From Nocardioidaceae bacterium (GTDB lineage: Bacteria; Actinomycetota; Actinomycetes; Propionibacteriales; Nocardioidaceae): a stretch of 29,636 bases of DNA. Numbering within the stretch: position 1 is the stretch's first letter; each line of letters opens with the position of its first letter. Positions 23,515 through 29,636 of the stretch are shown here, one piece after another. Position numbers and translations under genes: made by a program. Under the pieces are notes generated by a model. It was not told the DNA's origin, searched no databases, and worked only from the letters and a program-made list of their open reading frames with translations. The stretch spans positions 1 to 29,636 of the forward strand of contig JACCVA010000032.1 of the NCBI GenBank assembly GCA_013698435.1, in the 5' to 3' direction.

Positions 23515-24354
23515 ATGCAGTGGCTGACAGCCGCAGAGCGCTTACGTTCCCGCCGCGAGGCGGGGGTGCTGGTGACGATCACCGAGGTGCGAGGGCACTC
23601 CCCACGCGACGCCGGCAGCAAGATGGTCGTCGGGCTGCGCGACATCTGGGGGTCCATCGGCGGCGGCAACCTCGAGGCGACCGCCGTCGATCGTGCCCGC
23701 GAAATGCTGGAGGAGATGACCGCCCAGCCGACCACGTTCACCGCGAACCTGTCCGACAAGGCGCGTGTCGCTCACGGGGTGCAGTGCTGTGGTGGCGAGG
23801 TCACCGTGCTGCTGGAACCGCTGCCGGTTCTGCCAGCGGTGGCGATCTTCGGGGTGGGCCACGTCGGCCTGGAGCTGGCCCGGATCCTGGCTCGGCACGA
23901 CCTCGATCTGCATCTGGTCGACTCTCGTCCCGAGCAGCTGAGCGACCGCGCGTTGGCCGGGCTCGACGACGCGATCGCCCGGGTGCATCGACACCACGTG
24001 CCCGTCCTCCCCGAGCTGGTGCTCGCCGAGCTGCCCCCAGGCACCCACGTGCTGGTAATGACCCACGACCACGCCGAAGACGCGGCGCTGTGTGACGCCG
24101 CGCTGCGCACCAGCCACCTCGGCACCATCGGTCTGATCGGGTCGCGGACCAAGTGGAACCGCTTCCGCAAGAAGCTCGCCGACGAAGGTCACGACGAGTC
24201 GGCGATCGCGCGGATCATCACACCGATCGGGGTGTCGCAGCTGGCCGGCAAGCAGCCGGCCACCATCGCGGTGGGTGTTGCGGCGTCGCTGTTGGAGACC
24301 TTCGAACAAGAGTCGCGGGTGCACCCTGCGGCCGGCTCGGACGTCGGTCGATGA
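23515..24354 (+). CDS. xdhC: XdhC, molybdenum cofactor maturation factor for xanthine dehydrogenase
   Basis: A 279-residue accessory protein that binds molybdenum cofactor and helps its sulfuration and insertion into XdhB; it is not part of the finished enzyme. The N-terminal XdhC/CoxI domain shows VTITEVRGHSPRDAGSKMVV, GSIGGGNLEA and VQCCGGEVTVLLEP; the C-terminal half is a Rossmann domain with IFGVGHVGLELARIL and LVDSRPEQL, ending LIGSRTKWNRF and ITPIGV. ATG at 23515 follows AGGGGGAT. It lies 10 bp after xdhB and overlaps guaD by ATGA. Confidence 0.96.
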   Translation: MQWLTAAERLRSRREAGVLVTITEVRGHSPRDAGSKMVVGLRDIWGSIGGGNLEATAVDRAREMLEEMTAQPTTFTANLSDKARVAHGVQCCGGEVTVLLEPLPVLPAVAIFGVGHVGLELARILARHDLDLHLVDSRPEQLSDRALAGLDDAIARVHRHHVPVLPELVLAELPPGTHVLVMTHDHAEDAALCDAALRTSHLGTIGLIGSRTKWNRFRKKLADEGHDESAIARIITPIGVSQLAGKQPATIAVGVAASLLETFEQESRVHPAAGSDVGR

Positions 24355-25667
24355 CCGTCTTTCGCGGCACGTTCCTGGACACCCCACACAGCCCCTTCGC
24401 AGGTGGACTGCTGCGCTGCGAGACAGACGGCGGAGTACGAGTGGTCGACGGTGCGATCGTCGAGCGGGGTGGCTTCGAGGCCGTTCACAGCCGCTACCCC
24501 GACGACGACGTGGTCGACCTGCGCGGTGGCCTGGTGCTGCCAGGACTCGTCGACACCCACGTGCACTTCCCGCAGGTGCGGATGATCGGGGCGCTCGGGA
24601 TGCCGCTTCTCGACTGGCTCGAGCGCAGCGCGTTGCCCGAGGAGGCCCGGCTGTGCGACGAGCTCTACGCCGGCGAGGTGGCTCGTGAGTTCGTCGGCGG
24701 GATGGTGGCTGTGGGCACCACCACGGCTCTGGTCTTCGGAGCGCACTTCGCTTCCGCGGTCGATGCCCTCTTCACTGAGGCCGCCCGGGTCGGCGTTCGC
24801 GTCACCAGCGGGCTCGTGGTGAGCGATCGCATCCTTCGCGCCGACCTTCTCACCTCGCCGGAGTCGGCGTACGACGAGGGGTTGCTGCTGGCCAAACGCT
24901 GGCACGGCGTCGACCGCAGCAGGTACGCCGTCATCCCACGTTTCTCGCTGTCGTGCAGCGAGGCAATGCTGGACTCCTGTGCGGCGTTGCTCGGCGATGT
25001 CGAGGGGGCGCTCTTCACATCGCACATCAACGAAAACCTTGCCGAGGTAGCGACCGTGTGCGACCTCTTCGATGGCTGCGACGACTACCTCTCGACGTAC
25101 CAGCAGCACGGGTTGGTCGGCCCGCGAAGCGTCTACGCGCACAATGTGCATGCGACCCCAGCCGAGCTGGAGATCCTCAGCGCCGAGGGCGCGAGCGTGG
25201 CGCACTGCCCCACCAGCAACGCGGCGTTGGGCAGCGGCCTCTTCCCCCTTCGTGAGCACCTCGACCACGGAGTTCGGGTGGCGCTCGGCTCCGACGTGGG
25301 TGCCGGCACCGGCTTCTCGCTGTTCAAGGAGGGGCTGCAGGCTTACTTCATGCAGCAGCTGCTCGGTGCGCGAGGTCTGCCTCTCACCTCAGCACACCTC
25401 CTGCACCTCGCCACCGCGGCCGGCGCCTCGACGCTGGGACTGGCCGACCACGTCGGCGACTTCGAGGTGGGCAAGCAGTTCGACGCGCTCTGGCTTCGGC
25501 CGGCCGACGGGTCCACGCTGCACGTCGGGTTGCAGCACGCCAACGGTCCGGACGAGGCGCTGGCCAAGACGTTCGCGCTTGCTTCTTCGGTCGACGTCGC
25601 CTCGGTGTGGGTGGGTGGAGCGCAGGTCTCGGCGGCGTACCCACGACCGGCTGTGCCGGCACGGTAG
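24351..25667 (+). CDS. guaD: Guanine deaminase
   Basis: A 438-residue zinc amidohydrolase deaminating guanine to xanthine, the substrate of the upstream dehydrogenase. Seen: LVLPGLVDTHVHFPQ (His70, His72) with the guanine deaminase sequence MIGALGMPLLDWLE, TSHINEN, YAHNVHAT, VAHCPTSN, and the metal Asp in LGSDVGAGTGFSLFK. Substrate contacts of the family sit in the VHFPQ and PRFSLSC blocks. The long upstream extension of the frame overlaps xdhC; the ATG at 24351 coupled by ATGA is clearly the start. Its TAG stop is part of the TAGACT element in front of the IclR gene. Confidence 0.96.
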   Translation: MTVFRGTFLDTPHSPFAGGLLRCETDGGVRVVDGAIVERGGFEAVHSRYPDDDVVDLRGGLVLPGLVDTHVHFPQVRMIGALGMPLLDWLERSALPEEARLCDELYAGEVAREFVGGMVAVGTTTALVFGAHFASAVDALFTEAARVGVRVTSGLVVSDRILRADLLTSPESAYDEGLLLAKRWHGVDRSRYAVIPRFSLSCSEAMLDSCAALLGDVEGALFTSHINENLAEVATVCDLFDGCDDYLSTYQQHGLVGPRSVYAHNVHATPAELEILSAEGASVAHCPTSNAALGSGLFPLREHLDHGVRVALGSDVGAGTGFSLFKEGLQAYFMQQLLGARGLPLTSAHLLHLATAAGASTLGLADHVGDFEVGKQFDALWLRPADGSTLHVGLQHANGPDEALAKTFALASSVDVASVWVGGAQVSAAYPRPAVPAR

Positions 25668-25669
25668 AC

Positions 25670-25684
25670 TTCCGTTATGCGGAA
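25670..25684. promoter_or_regulatory. IclR-type operator, autoregulatory site
   Basis: TTCCG-TTATG-CGGAA is a perfect match to the shared palindrome. It directly follows TAGACT (25665-25670), a candidate -10 with no clear -35, so bound protein would cover the start of transcription of the IclR gene. Confidence 0.65.
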
Positions 25685-25747
25685 ACGAACTTTGCAATGC
25701 GAGCTGTGCTCACGGCCTCGCAGTCCTCGCGTCCGGTCGGCGGCACA

Positions 25748-26548
25748 ATGACCGTCGACGTCAAGGAGGCCAACGGTGGCCGAAGCTCCGGTGGCGTCCA
25801 GTCCCTCGACCGGGCCTTCGCGATCTTGGAGATCATGGCCGACGCCGGCGGAATCATCGGCCTGTCCCAGCTGGCGGAGAAGGCGGATCTGCCGCTGGCG
25901 ACCATCCACCGCCTGGTCCGCACCCTGGTCGACCTCGGCTACGTACGGCAGGAGCAGTCGCGGCAGTACTCCCTGGGTCCGCGGCTGATGCGGCTGGCGG
26001 ATACGAGCGCCAAGAGGATCGGTACGTGGGCGAGACCGGCGATGGATGCCGCCGTCGCCGAGCTCGGGGAGTCGGTCAACCTTGCGATCCTCGACGGCGA
26101 CGAGATCGTGTACGTCGCACAGGTGCAGCCCTCCAACAACTTCATGCGGATGTTCACCGAGGTCGGACGGCGAACCTTTCCGCACTCCACCGCCGTGGGT
26201 AAGGCGATCTTGGCTTACCGCCCCGACCATGAGGTGGCCGACCTGCTCGGCCGCACGGGGATGCCGCGGCACACCGAGTACACCCTGACGACACCTCGCG
26301 ACTTCCTCGCCGAGCTCGCGACGATCCGCGACCGCGGCTACGCCATCGACGAGAGCGAGCAGGAGCTGGGGGTGCGTTGCGTTGCCGTCGTCGTGCCCGA
26401 TGCGCCGCAGCCGATGGCACTGTCGATGTCCGGCCCGCTGACCCGGATGAGCGACGATGTCGTCGAGCGCGCCGCTCCCGTGCTCCAAGCCGCCGCGGCA
26501 GAGATCGCAGATGAGCTCAACCGCACCAGGGTTTCTGCGCTCGACTGA
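25748..26548 (+). CDS. IclR family transcriptional regulator, likely regulator of the purine/ureide genes
   Basis: A 266-residue regulator. The N-terminal winged helix reads GGVQSLDRAFAILEIMADAGGIIGLSQLAEKADLPLATIHRLVRTLVDLGYVRQ (about residues 17-70), then the IclR effector-binding domain with VGRRTFPHSTAVGKAILAY, AIDESEQELGVRCVAVVV and ALSMSGPLTRMS. Homologues such as E. coli AllR use this domain to sense glyoxylate and repress gcl, allB and glxK, genes that make up much of the operon here; the parallel and the shared TTCCG-N5-CGGAA sites suggest the same role. ATG at 25748 is preferred; ATG at 25697 is possible and would leave a very short leader inside the operator region. Confidence 0.93.
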   Translation: MTVDVKEANGGRSSGGVQSLDRAFAILEIMADAGGIIGLSQLAEKADLPLATIHRLVRTLVDLGYVRQEQSRQYSLGPRLMRLADTSAKRIGTWARPAMDAAVAELGESVNLAILDGDEIVYVAQVQPSNNFMRMFTEVGRRTFPHSTAVGKAILAYRPDHEVADLLGRTGMPRHTEYTLTTPRDFLAELATIRDRGYAIDESEQELGVRCVAVVVPDAPQPMALSMSGPLTRMSDDVVERAAPVLQAAAAEIADELNRTRVSALD

Positions 26549-26633
26549 TGCCGGAGAGTGGCGCACCGCTCGTCCGGCTTGCCCTGCCACCCATATGACG
26601 TCCTCCGCTGAACTCAAGCCGTCCCACAGCCGG

Positions 26634-26648
26634 ATCCGCAATCGGGAA
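26634..26648. promoter_or_regulatory. Weak copy of the IclR-type operator upstream of pxpA
   Basis: ATCCG-CAATC-GGGAA matches the palindrome at 8 of 10 defined positions. It lies about 170 bases before pxpA. With two mismatches it may be chance, but its N5 resembles that of the uricase site (CAATC against CAATA). Confidence 0.25.
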
Positions 26649-26652
26649 CTCC

Positions 26653-26662
26653 TGTTCGAACA
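26653..26662. promoter_or_regulatory. 10-bp perfect palindrome in the pxpA upstream region
   Basis: TGTTCGAACA is a perfect palindrome in an unusually AT-rich stretch for this window. It could be a regulator site for the pxp genes; no regulator is identified. Confidence 0.25.
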
Positions 26663-26686
26663 CGAAGTTATGACCAGATATGCGAT

Positions 26687-26712
26687 GACCGGACATCCTT
26701 GAACATCCGGTC
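26687..26712 (+). terminator. Inverted repeat after the IclR gene
   Basis: GACCGGA and TCCGGTC form a perfect 7-bp stem around a 12-base loop, 139 bases after the IclR stop and about 105 before pxpA. It may end the IclR transcript or be part of the pxp leader; there is only a short run CCCCTC after it. Confidence 0.3.
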
Positions 26713-26769
26713 CCCTCAGGCGCTGCCGCGTGCTGGGCTGCCGCCCGCGGTCGCAGCCTCGCGACCTAA

Positions 26770-26775
26770 TAGACT
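26770..26775 (+). promoter_or_regulatory. Candidate -10 element of the pxp operon
   Basis: TAGACT fits the TAnnnT pattern and would start transcription near 26782, giving a 35-base leader that contains AGGAG before the pxpA ATG. No good -35 is visible. The near-palindrome TGGTCGATCA follows it at 26775-26784, where a regulator could bind. Confidence 0.35.
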
Positions 26776-26816
26776 GGTCGATCATTTCGCGGCACCTAGC
26801 GAGGAGAACACCACGC

Positions 26817-27557
26817 ATGGCCGGCATAGACCGCAGCATTGACCTGAACGCCGACGTCGGGGAGTCTTTCGGCCGGTGGCAGCTCGGGGACGACAGCGCG
26901 ATGATGCCGTCACTCACGAGTGCCAACGTCGCCTGCGGCTTCCACGCCGGTGACGCCCTGACACTGCGAAGGACTGTCAACGAGGCTGCGGAGAACAGCG
27001 TGACCGTTGGGGCGCAGGTCTCCTACCGAGACCTCGCCGGGTTCGGCCGCCGCGAGATGGAGGTCGAGCCTGACGAACTAGCCGCCGACGTGCTCTACCA
27101 GATCGGCGCTCTTGAGGGCCTGTGCCGGACGGCGGGCACCGCGGTGCGCTACGTCAAGCCCCACGGGGCGCTCTACCACCGCACCCTCAAGGACCCCGTG
27201 CAGGCGGGCGCGCTGGTGGCGGCCGTCGTCGATTACGACCGCTCGCTGCCCATCATGACCATGGCGGGCGGTGAGGTGGAGACGGCCGCCCGGACGGCTG
27301 GGCTGAGGGTGATCCTCGAGGGGTTCGCTGACCGGGCATACGACGAGCACGGCCGACTGGTTCCTCGGACCCAGGAGGGGGCGCTGCTCACCGACCCGAG
27401 CGCCGTTGCGGGACAGGCGATCCGACTCGCGACCTCGGGGTCGATTCACTCACTATGTCTGCACGGCGACACGCCTGGCGCTCCGCTGCTCGCGCGATCC
27501 GTCCGCGCGGCTCTGGAGGAGTCAGGATTCGACGTCCGGGCCTTCACCTCCGCCTGA
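26817..27557 (+). CDS. pxpA: 5-oxoprolinase subunit A (LamB/YcsF family)
   Basis: A 246-residue TIM-barrel-like protein that, with PxpB and PxpC, hydrolyses 5-oxoproline (pyroglutamate) to glutamate using ATP. Family blocks: SIDLNADVGESFG at the start, ANVACGFHAGDALTLRRTVNEA, VGAQVSYRDLAGFGRR, RYVKPHGALYHRT, and EGFADRAYDEHGRLVPRTQEGALL. Length is as usual. ATG at 26817 lies 11 bases after AGGAG. It is followed four bases later by pxpB. Its closeness to purine catabolism may be coincidence or reflect joint nitrogen salvage. Confidence 0.96.
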   Translation: MAGIDRSIDLNADVGESFGRWQLGDDSAMMPSLTSANVACGFHAGDALTLRRTVNEAAENSVTVGAQVSYRDLAGFGRREMEVEPDELAADVLYQIGALEGLCRTAGTAVRYVKPHGALYHRTLKDPVQAGALVAAVVDYDRSLPIMTMAGGEVETAARTAGLRVILEGFADRAYDEHGRLVPRTQEGALLTDPSAVAGQAIRLATSGSIHSLCLHGDTPGAPLLARSVRAALEESGFDVRAFTSA

Positions 27558-27561
27558 TCTC

Positions 27562-28161
27562 ATGCGCTTCCTTCCGATGGGCGACCGATCCGTCCTGGTC
27601 GAGCTGGCCGACCCGGCCGAGGTCCACCGGCTGCGAGCCGCGGCACTGGCCGCTGACGTCGGACGTGAGGTGGTGCCCGGCTGGCGGACCCTGCTGCTGA
27701 CGACGGACGGTGACCCCAGGGTGCTGGTCGACGAGGTCAAGCGGCTGGCCACGACGACAGCGTCGCCAGTCGCCACCCAGCACCACGAGATCCCAGTCCG
27801 CTACGACGGGGAGGACCTGGCCGACGTCGCCGAGGCGAGTGGGCTGGCACCGCCAGAGGTGGTGGAGCTGCACGCTGGAGCCGAGTATGTCGTCGTGCTG
27901 CTCGGGTTCTCCCGCGGGTTTCCGTACCTTGCCGGGCTCCCGGAACAGCTGCGACTGCCCCGCCTCTCCACACCGAGAACCAAGGTGCCGGCCGGCTCGG
28001 TCGGCATCGCGCTGGACCAGTGCGGTATCTATCCGATGGACTCGCCGGGCGGCTGGAGGCTGCTCGGCCGGACCGACCTGCCGGTCTTCGACGAGACTTG
28101 TGATCCGCCGAACCTGCTGGGCATTGGCGACACCGTGCGGTTCGTGGCCGTCGCGCCGTGA
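27562..28161 (+). CDS. pxpB: 5-oxoprolinase subunit B (KipI-like)
   Basis: A 199-residue protein, the allophanate-hydrolase-subunit-1/KipI family partner of PxpC. Seen: FLPMGDRSVLVEL, the PVRYDGEDLADVAEASGL block, VVLLGFSRGFPYLAGLPEQLRLPRLSTPRTKVPAGSVGIA, and QCGIYPMDSPGGWRLLGRT, which are the signature segments. Somewhat shorter than B. subtilis KipI in the N-terminal part. The GTGA overlap with pxpC (28158-28161) implies coupled translation. Regulation of sporulation kinases by KipI in Bacillus is a separate use of the fold and is not expected here. Confidence 0.95.
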   Translation: MRFLPMGDRSVLVELADPAEVHRLRAAALAADVGREVVPGWRTLLLTTDGDPRVLVDEVKRLATTTASPVATQHHEIPVRYDGEDLADVAEASGLAPPEVVELHAGAEYVVVLLGFSRGFPYLAGLPEQLRLPRLSTPRTKVPAGSVGIALDQCGIYPMDSPGGWRLLGRTDLPVFDETCDPPNLLGIGDTVRFVAVAP

Positions 28162-29009
28162 GCCGGCTCATCGTCGTCGAGCCCGGACCGTACGCCTGCT
28201 TCCAGGATCTCGGGCGCCCCGGCCGGGCGCACCAAGGGGTACCCGGGTCGGGGGCAGCCGATCGGCGGTCCTTGCGTCTGGGGAACCGCCTGGTGGGCAA
28301 CGCCGAGGACGCAGCTGGCGTCGAGGCACTCTTCGGCTCCTTGGTGCTGGAGGCTGTCGATGATGTGGTGGTGGCGGTGACTGGTGCATCGTGCGAGGTC
28401 ACGCTCGGGTCCCGGCGAGAGGGTATGCACCTGGCGTTGGGCCTGCGTGCAGGCGGGCGGCTGCGGTGTGGAACACCGACACAAGGACTGCGCGTCTACG
28501 TGACGGTCCGGGGCGGCTTCGTCCCCCCGCCGGTACTCGGCAGCCGCTCCTACGACGAGCTCGGCCGGATCGGCCCGCCTCCACTGGCCGCTGGGGATGA
28601 GCTCGTCATCGGCCGAGACACCCCAGGCGCCGCCTGGTGGGAGCCGGCCCCGATAGCCCTCCCAGTGACCGAACCGGTGCTCAGGCTCAGCCGCGGGCCT
28701 AGAGACGACTGGGCCAGCGCCGAGGCGCTGACCTTGCTGACGTCGTCGGTCTGGACCGTTCGGCCGGACAGCAACCGGACCGGCCTGCGGCTGTCCGGGC
28801 CGGTGTTGAGCCGGCGCGTGGGAGAGCTCCCGAGTGAGCCGACCGTGCCCGGCGCCGTCCAGCTGCCGGCCGACGGACAGCCGATTCTGCTCGGTCCAGA
28901 CAGCGGTACGACCGGCGGGTATCCGGTCCTTGGTGTCGTGTTCGACGAGGACCTGGATCATGCGGGCCAGTCAGCACCCGGCACCGGGCTGCGGTTCCGC
29001 TGGAGCTGA
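28158..29009 (+). CDS. pxpC: 5-oxoprolinase subunit C (KipA-like, biotin-independent carboxyltransferase fold)
   Basis: A 283-residue protein of the allophanate-hydrolase-subunit-2 family, third subunit of the prokaryotic 5-oxoprolinase. Blocks seen: YACFQDLGRPGRAHQGVPGSGAADRRSLRLGNRLVGN at the start, YVTVRGGFVPPPVLGSRS, SNRTGLRLSGP and the C-terminal LLGPDSGTTGGYPVLGVV. It starts at GTG 28158 overlapping the pxpB stop. The next gene starts 7 bp after its stop. Confidence 0.95.
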   Translation: MSRLIVVEPGPYACFQDLGRPGRAHQGVPGSGAADRRSLRLGNRLVGNAEDAAGVEALFGSLVLEAVDDVVVAVTGASCEVTLGSRREGMHLALGLRAGGRLRCGTPTQGLRVYVTVRGGFVPPPVLGSRSYDELGRIGPPPLAAGDELVIGRDTPGAAWWEPAPIALPVTEPVLRLSRGPRDDWASAEALTLLTSSVWTVRPDSNRTGLRLSGPVLSRRVGELPSEPTVPGAVQLPADGQPILLGPDSGTTGGYPVLGVVFDEDLDHAGQSAPGTGLRFRWS

Positions 29010-29016
29010 CCGGGTC

Positions 29017-29636
29017 ATGACCGAGCTGCTCGACGAGATGTTCACCCGTGCCATCGAGGAGATGCGGGGGCTCGAGCGCACCGCGGTCGGGCCGTCCAAG
29101 GGGCCTGAAAGCGCTCGGCGACTCCTTGAGGTCTACGATGCCCAGCTTGGCAGCCGGCACCTCGACCTGGCGGCCCGGTGGCTGCAGGTCCACGGGAGGG
29201 GCTACTACACGATCGGTTCCTCCGGCCACGAGGGCAACGCAGCCGTGGCCGCCGCGTTGCGTCCGACCGACCCAGCCTTGCTGCACTACCGCTCGGGCGC
29301 GTTCTTCCTCGAGCGGGCCCGACAAGGGGGCGTCACGACGGCGTTGAGGGACGTCCTGCTCGGGGTCGTCGCCTCCACAGAGGATCCGATATCTGGTGGG
29401 CGGCACAAGGTATTCGGGAGCCGGTCGCTCGCCGTGATCCCTCAGACGTCGACTATCGCCTCGCACCTGCCGCGGGCGGTCGGAGTGGCCTTCTCGATCC
29501 ACCGGGCCCGCAGGCTGGGCGTGCCCTGCCCGTGGCCCTCGGACGCAGTCACCATATGCAGCTTCGGTGACGCCTCCGCGGATCACTCCACGGCCACCGG
29601 CGCGATCAACGCAGCGATCCAGGTGGGGTACCAGAA
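29017..29636 (+). CDS. Thiamine-diphosphate-dependent 2-oxoacid dehydrogenase E1 component, 3' end cut off
   Basis: The first 206 residues of a longer protein, open to the window edge. ARWLQVHGRGYYTIGSSGHEGNAAVAAALRPTDPALLHYRSGAFFLERARQ is the alpha-subunit start of branched-chain-type 2-oxoacid dehydrogenases, followed by ISGGRHKVFGS, the helix IPQTSTIASHLPRAVGVAF and the beginning of the ThDP motif, CSFGDASADHSTATGAINAA. In several actinobacteria such proteins are about 700 residues with the beta part fused; whether that holds here cannot be seen. Only 7 bp separate it from pxpC, so it may be read from the same promoter, though no shared metabolism is obvious. Confidence 0.85.
   Translation, partial: MTELLDEMFTRAIEEMRGLERTAVGPSKGPESARRLLEVYDAQLGSRHLDLAARWLQVHGRGYYTIGSSGHEGNAAVAAALRPTDPALLHYRSGAFFLERARQGGVTTALRDVLLGVVASTEDPISGGRHKVFGSRSLAVIPQTSTIASHLPRAVGVAFSIHRARRLGVPCPWPSDAVTICSFGDASADHSTATGAINAAIQVGYQ

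Noticed and set aside
1..29636. tRNA or rRNA genes, insertion sequences, phage or toxin-antitoxin genes
   Set aside because: No matching sequences, transposase motifs or terminal repeats were seen; apart from the short gaps described, the window is filled with metabolic, transport and regulatory genes.

Overview
The window is high-GC DNA from an actinomycete, most likely a Nocardioidaceae-type organism. The grounds are frequent GTG starts, dense ATGA/GTGA overlaps, -10 elements of the form TAnnnT with little or no -35, several apparently leaderless genes, and the neighbour set cold-shock protein / MFS / DUF3027 / DUF2530 / NCS2 permease / MarR / MFS, which I recall from that part of the Actinomycetota. 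The family assignment is inference; no rRNA or tRNA gene is present to confirm it.

Left part (1-8164), mostly housekeeping or orphan genes: the 3' part of larE, a cold-shock-domain protein, a leftward MFS protein facing a rightward DUF3027 protein, a leftward DUF2530 membrane protein facing a guanine/hypoxanthine-type NCS2 permease, a MarR-MFS efflux operon with a clear operator, a palindromic tandem repeat between convergent genes, and a very short stand-alone LigD-type 3'-phosphoesterase on the minus strand.

Middle part (8165-26548): a nearly complete purine/ureide catabolic island. Order: urate oxidase; a urate/xanthine-type permease fused to an OHCU-decarboxylase-like domain; a separate OHCU decarboxylase; HIU hydrolase; then hyi-glxR-gcl-glxK-allB-allE; then xdhA-xdhB-xdhC-guaD; then an IclR-family regulator. 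Together these take guanine to xanthine, urate, HIU, OHCU, (S)-allantoin and allantoate, and separately take ureidoglycine to ureidoglycolate and glyoxylate to tartronate semialdehyde and 2-phosphoglycerate. Allantoate amidohydrolase and ureidoglycolate lyase are not in the window.

The most interesting points are (i) the permease-OHCU fusion, whose enzymatic domain has Tyr and Asp where the catalytic His and Glu should be, with an intact separate enzyme next door, and (ii) a shared 15-bp palindrome TTCCG-N5-CGGAA in front of the uricase, hyi, xdhA and IclR genes, which looks like the operator of the IclR protein and defines a local regulon much like the E. coli AllR regulon.

Right part (26549-29636): a regulatory gap, pxpA-pxpB-pxpC (5-oxoprolinase), and the 5' part of a thiamine-diphosphate-dependent 2-oxoacid dehydrogenase E1 gene that runs off the window.
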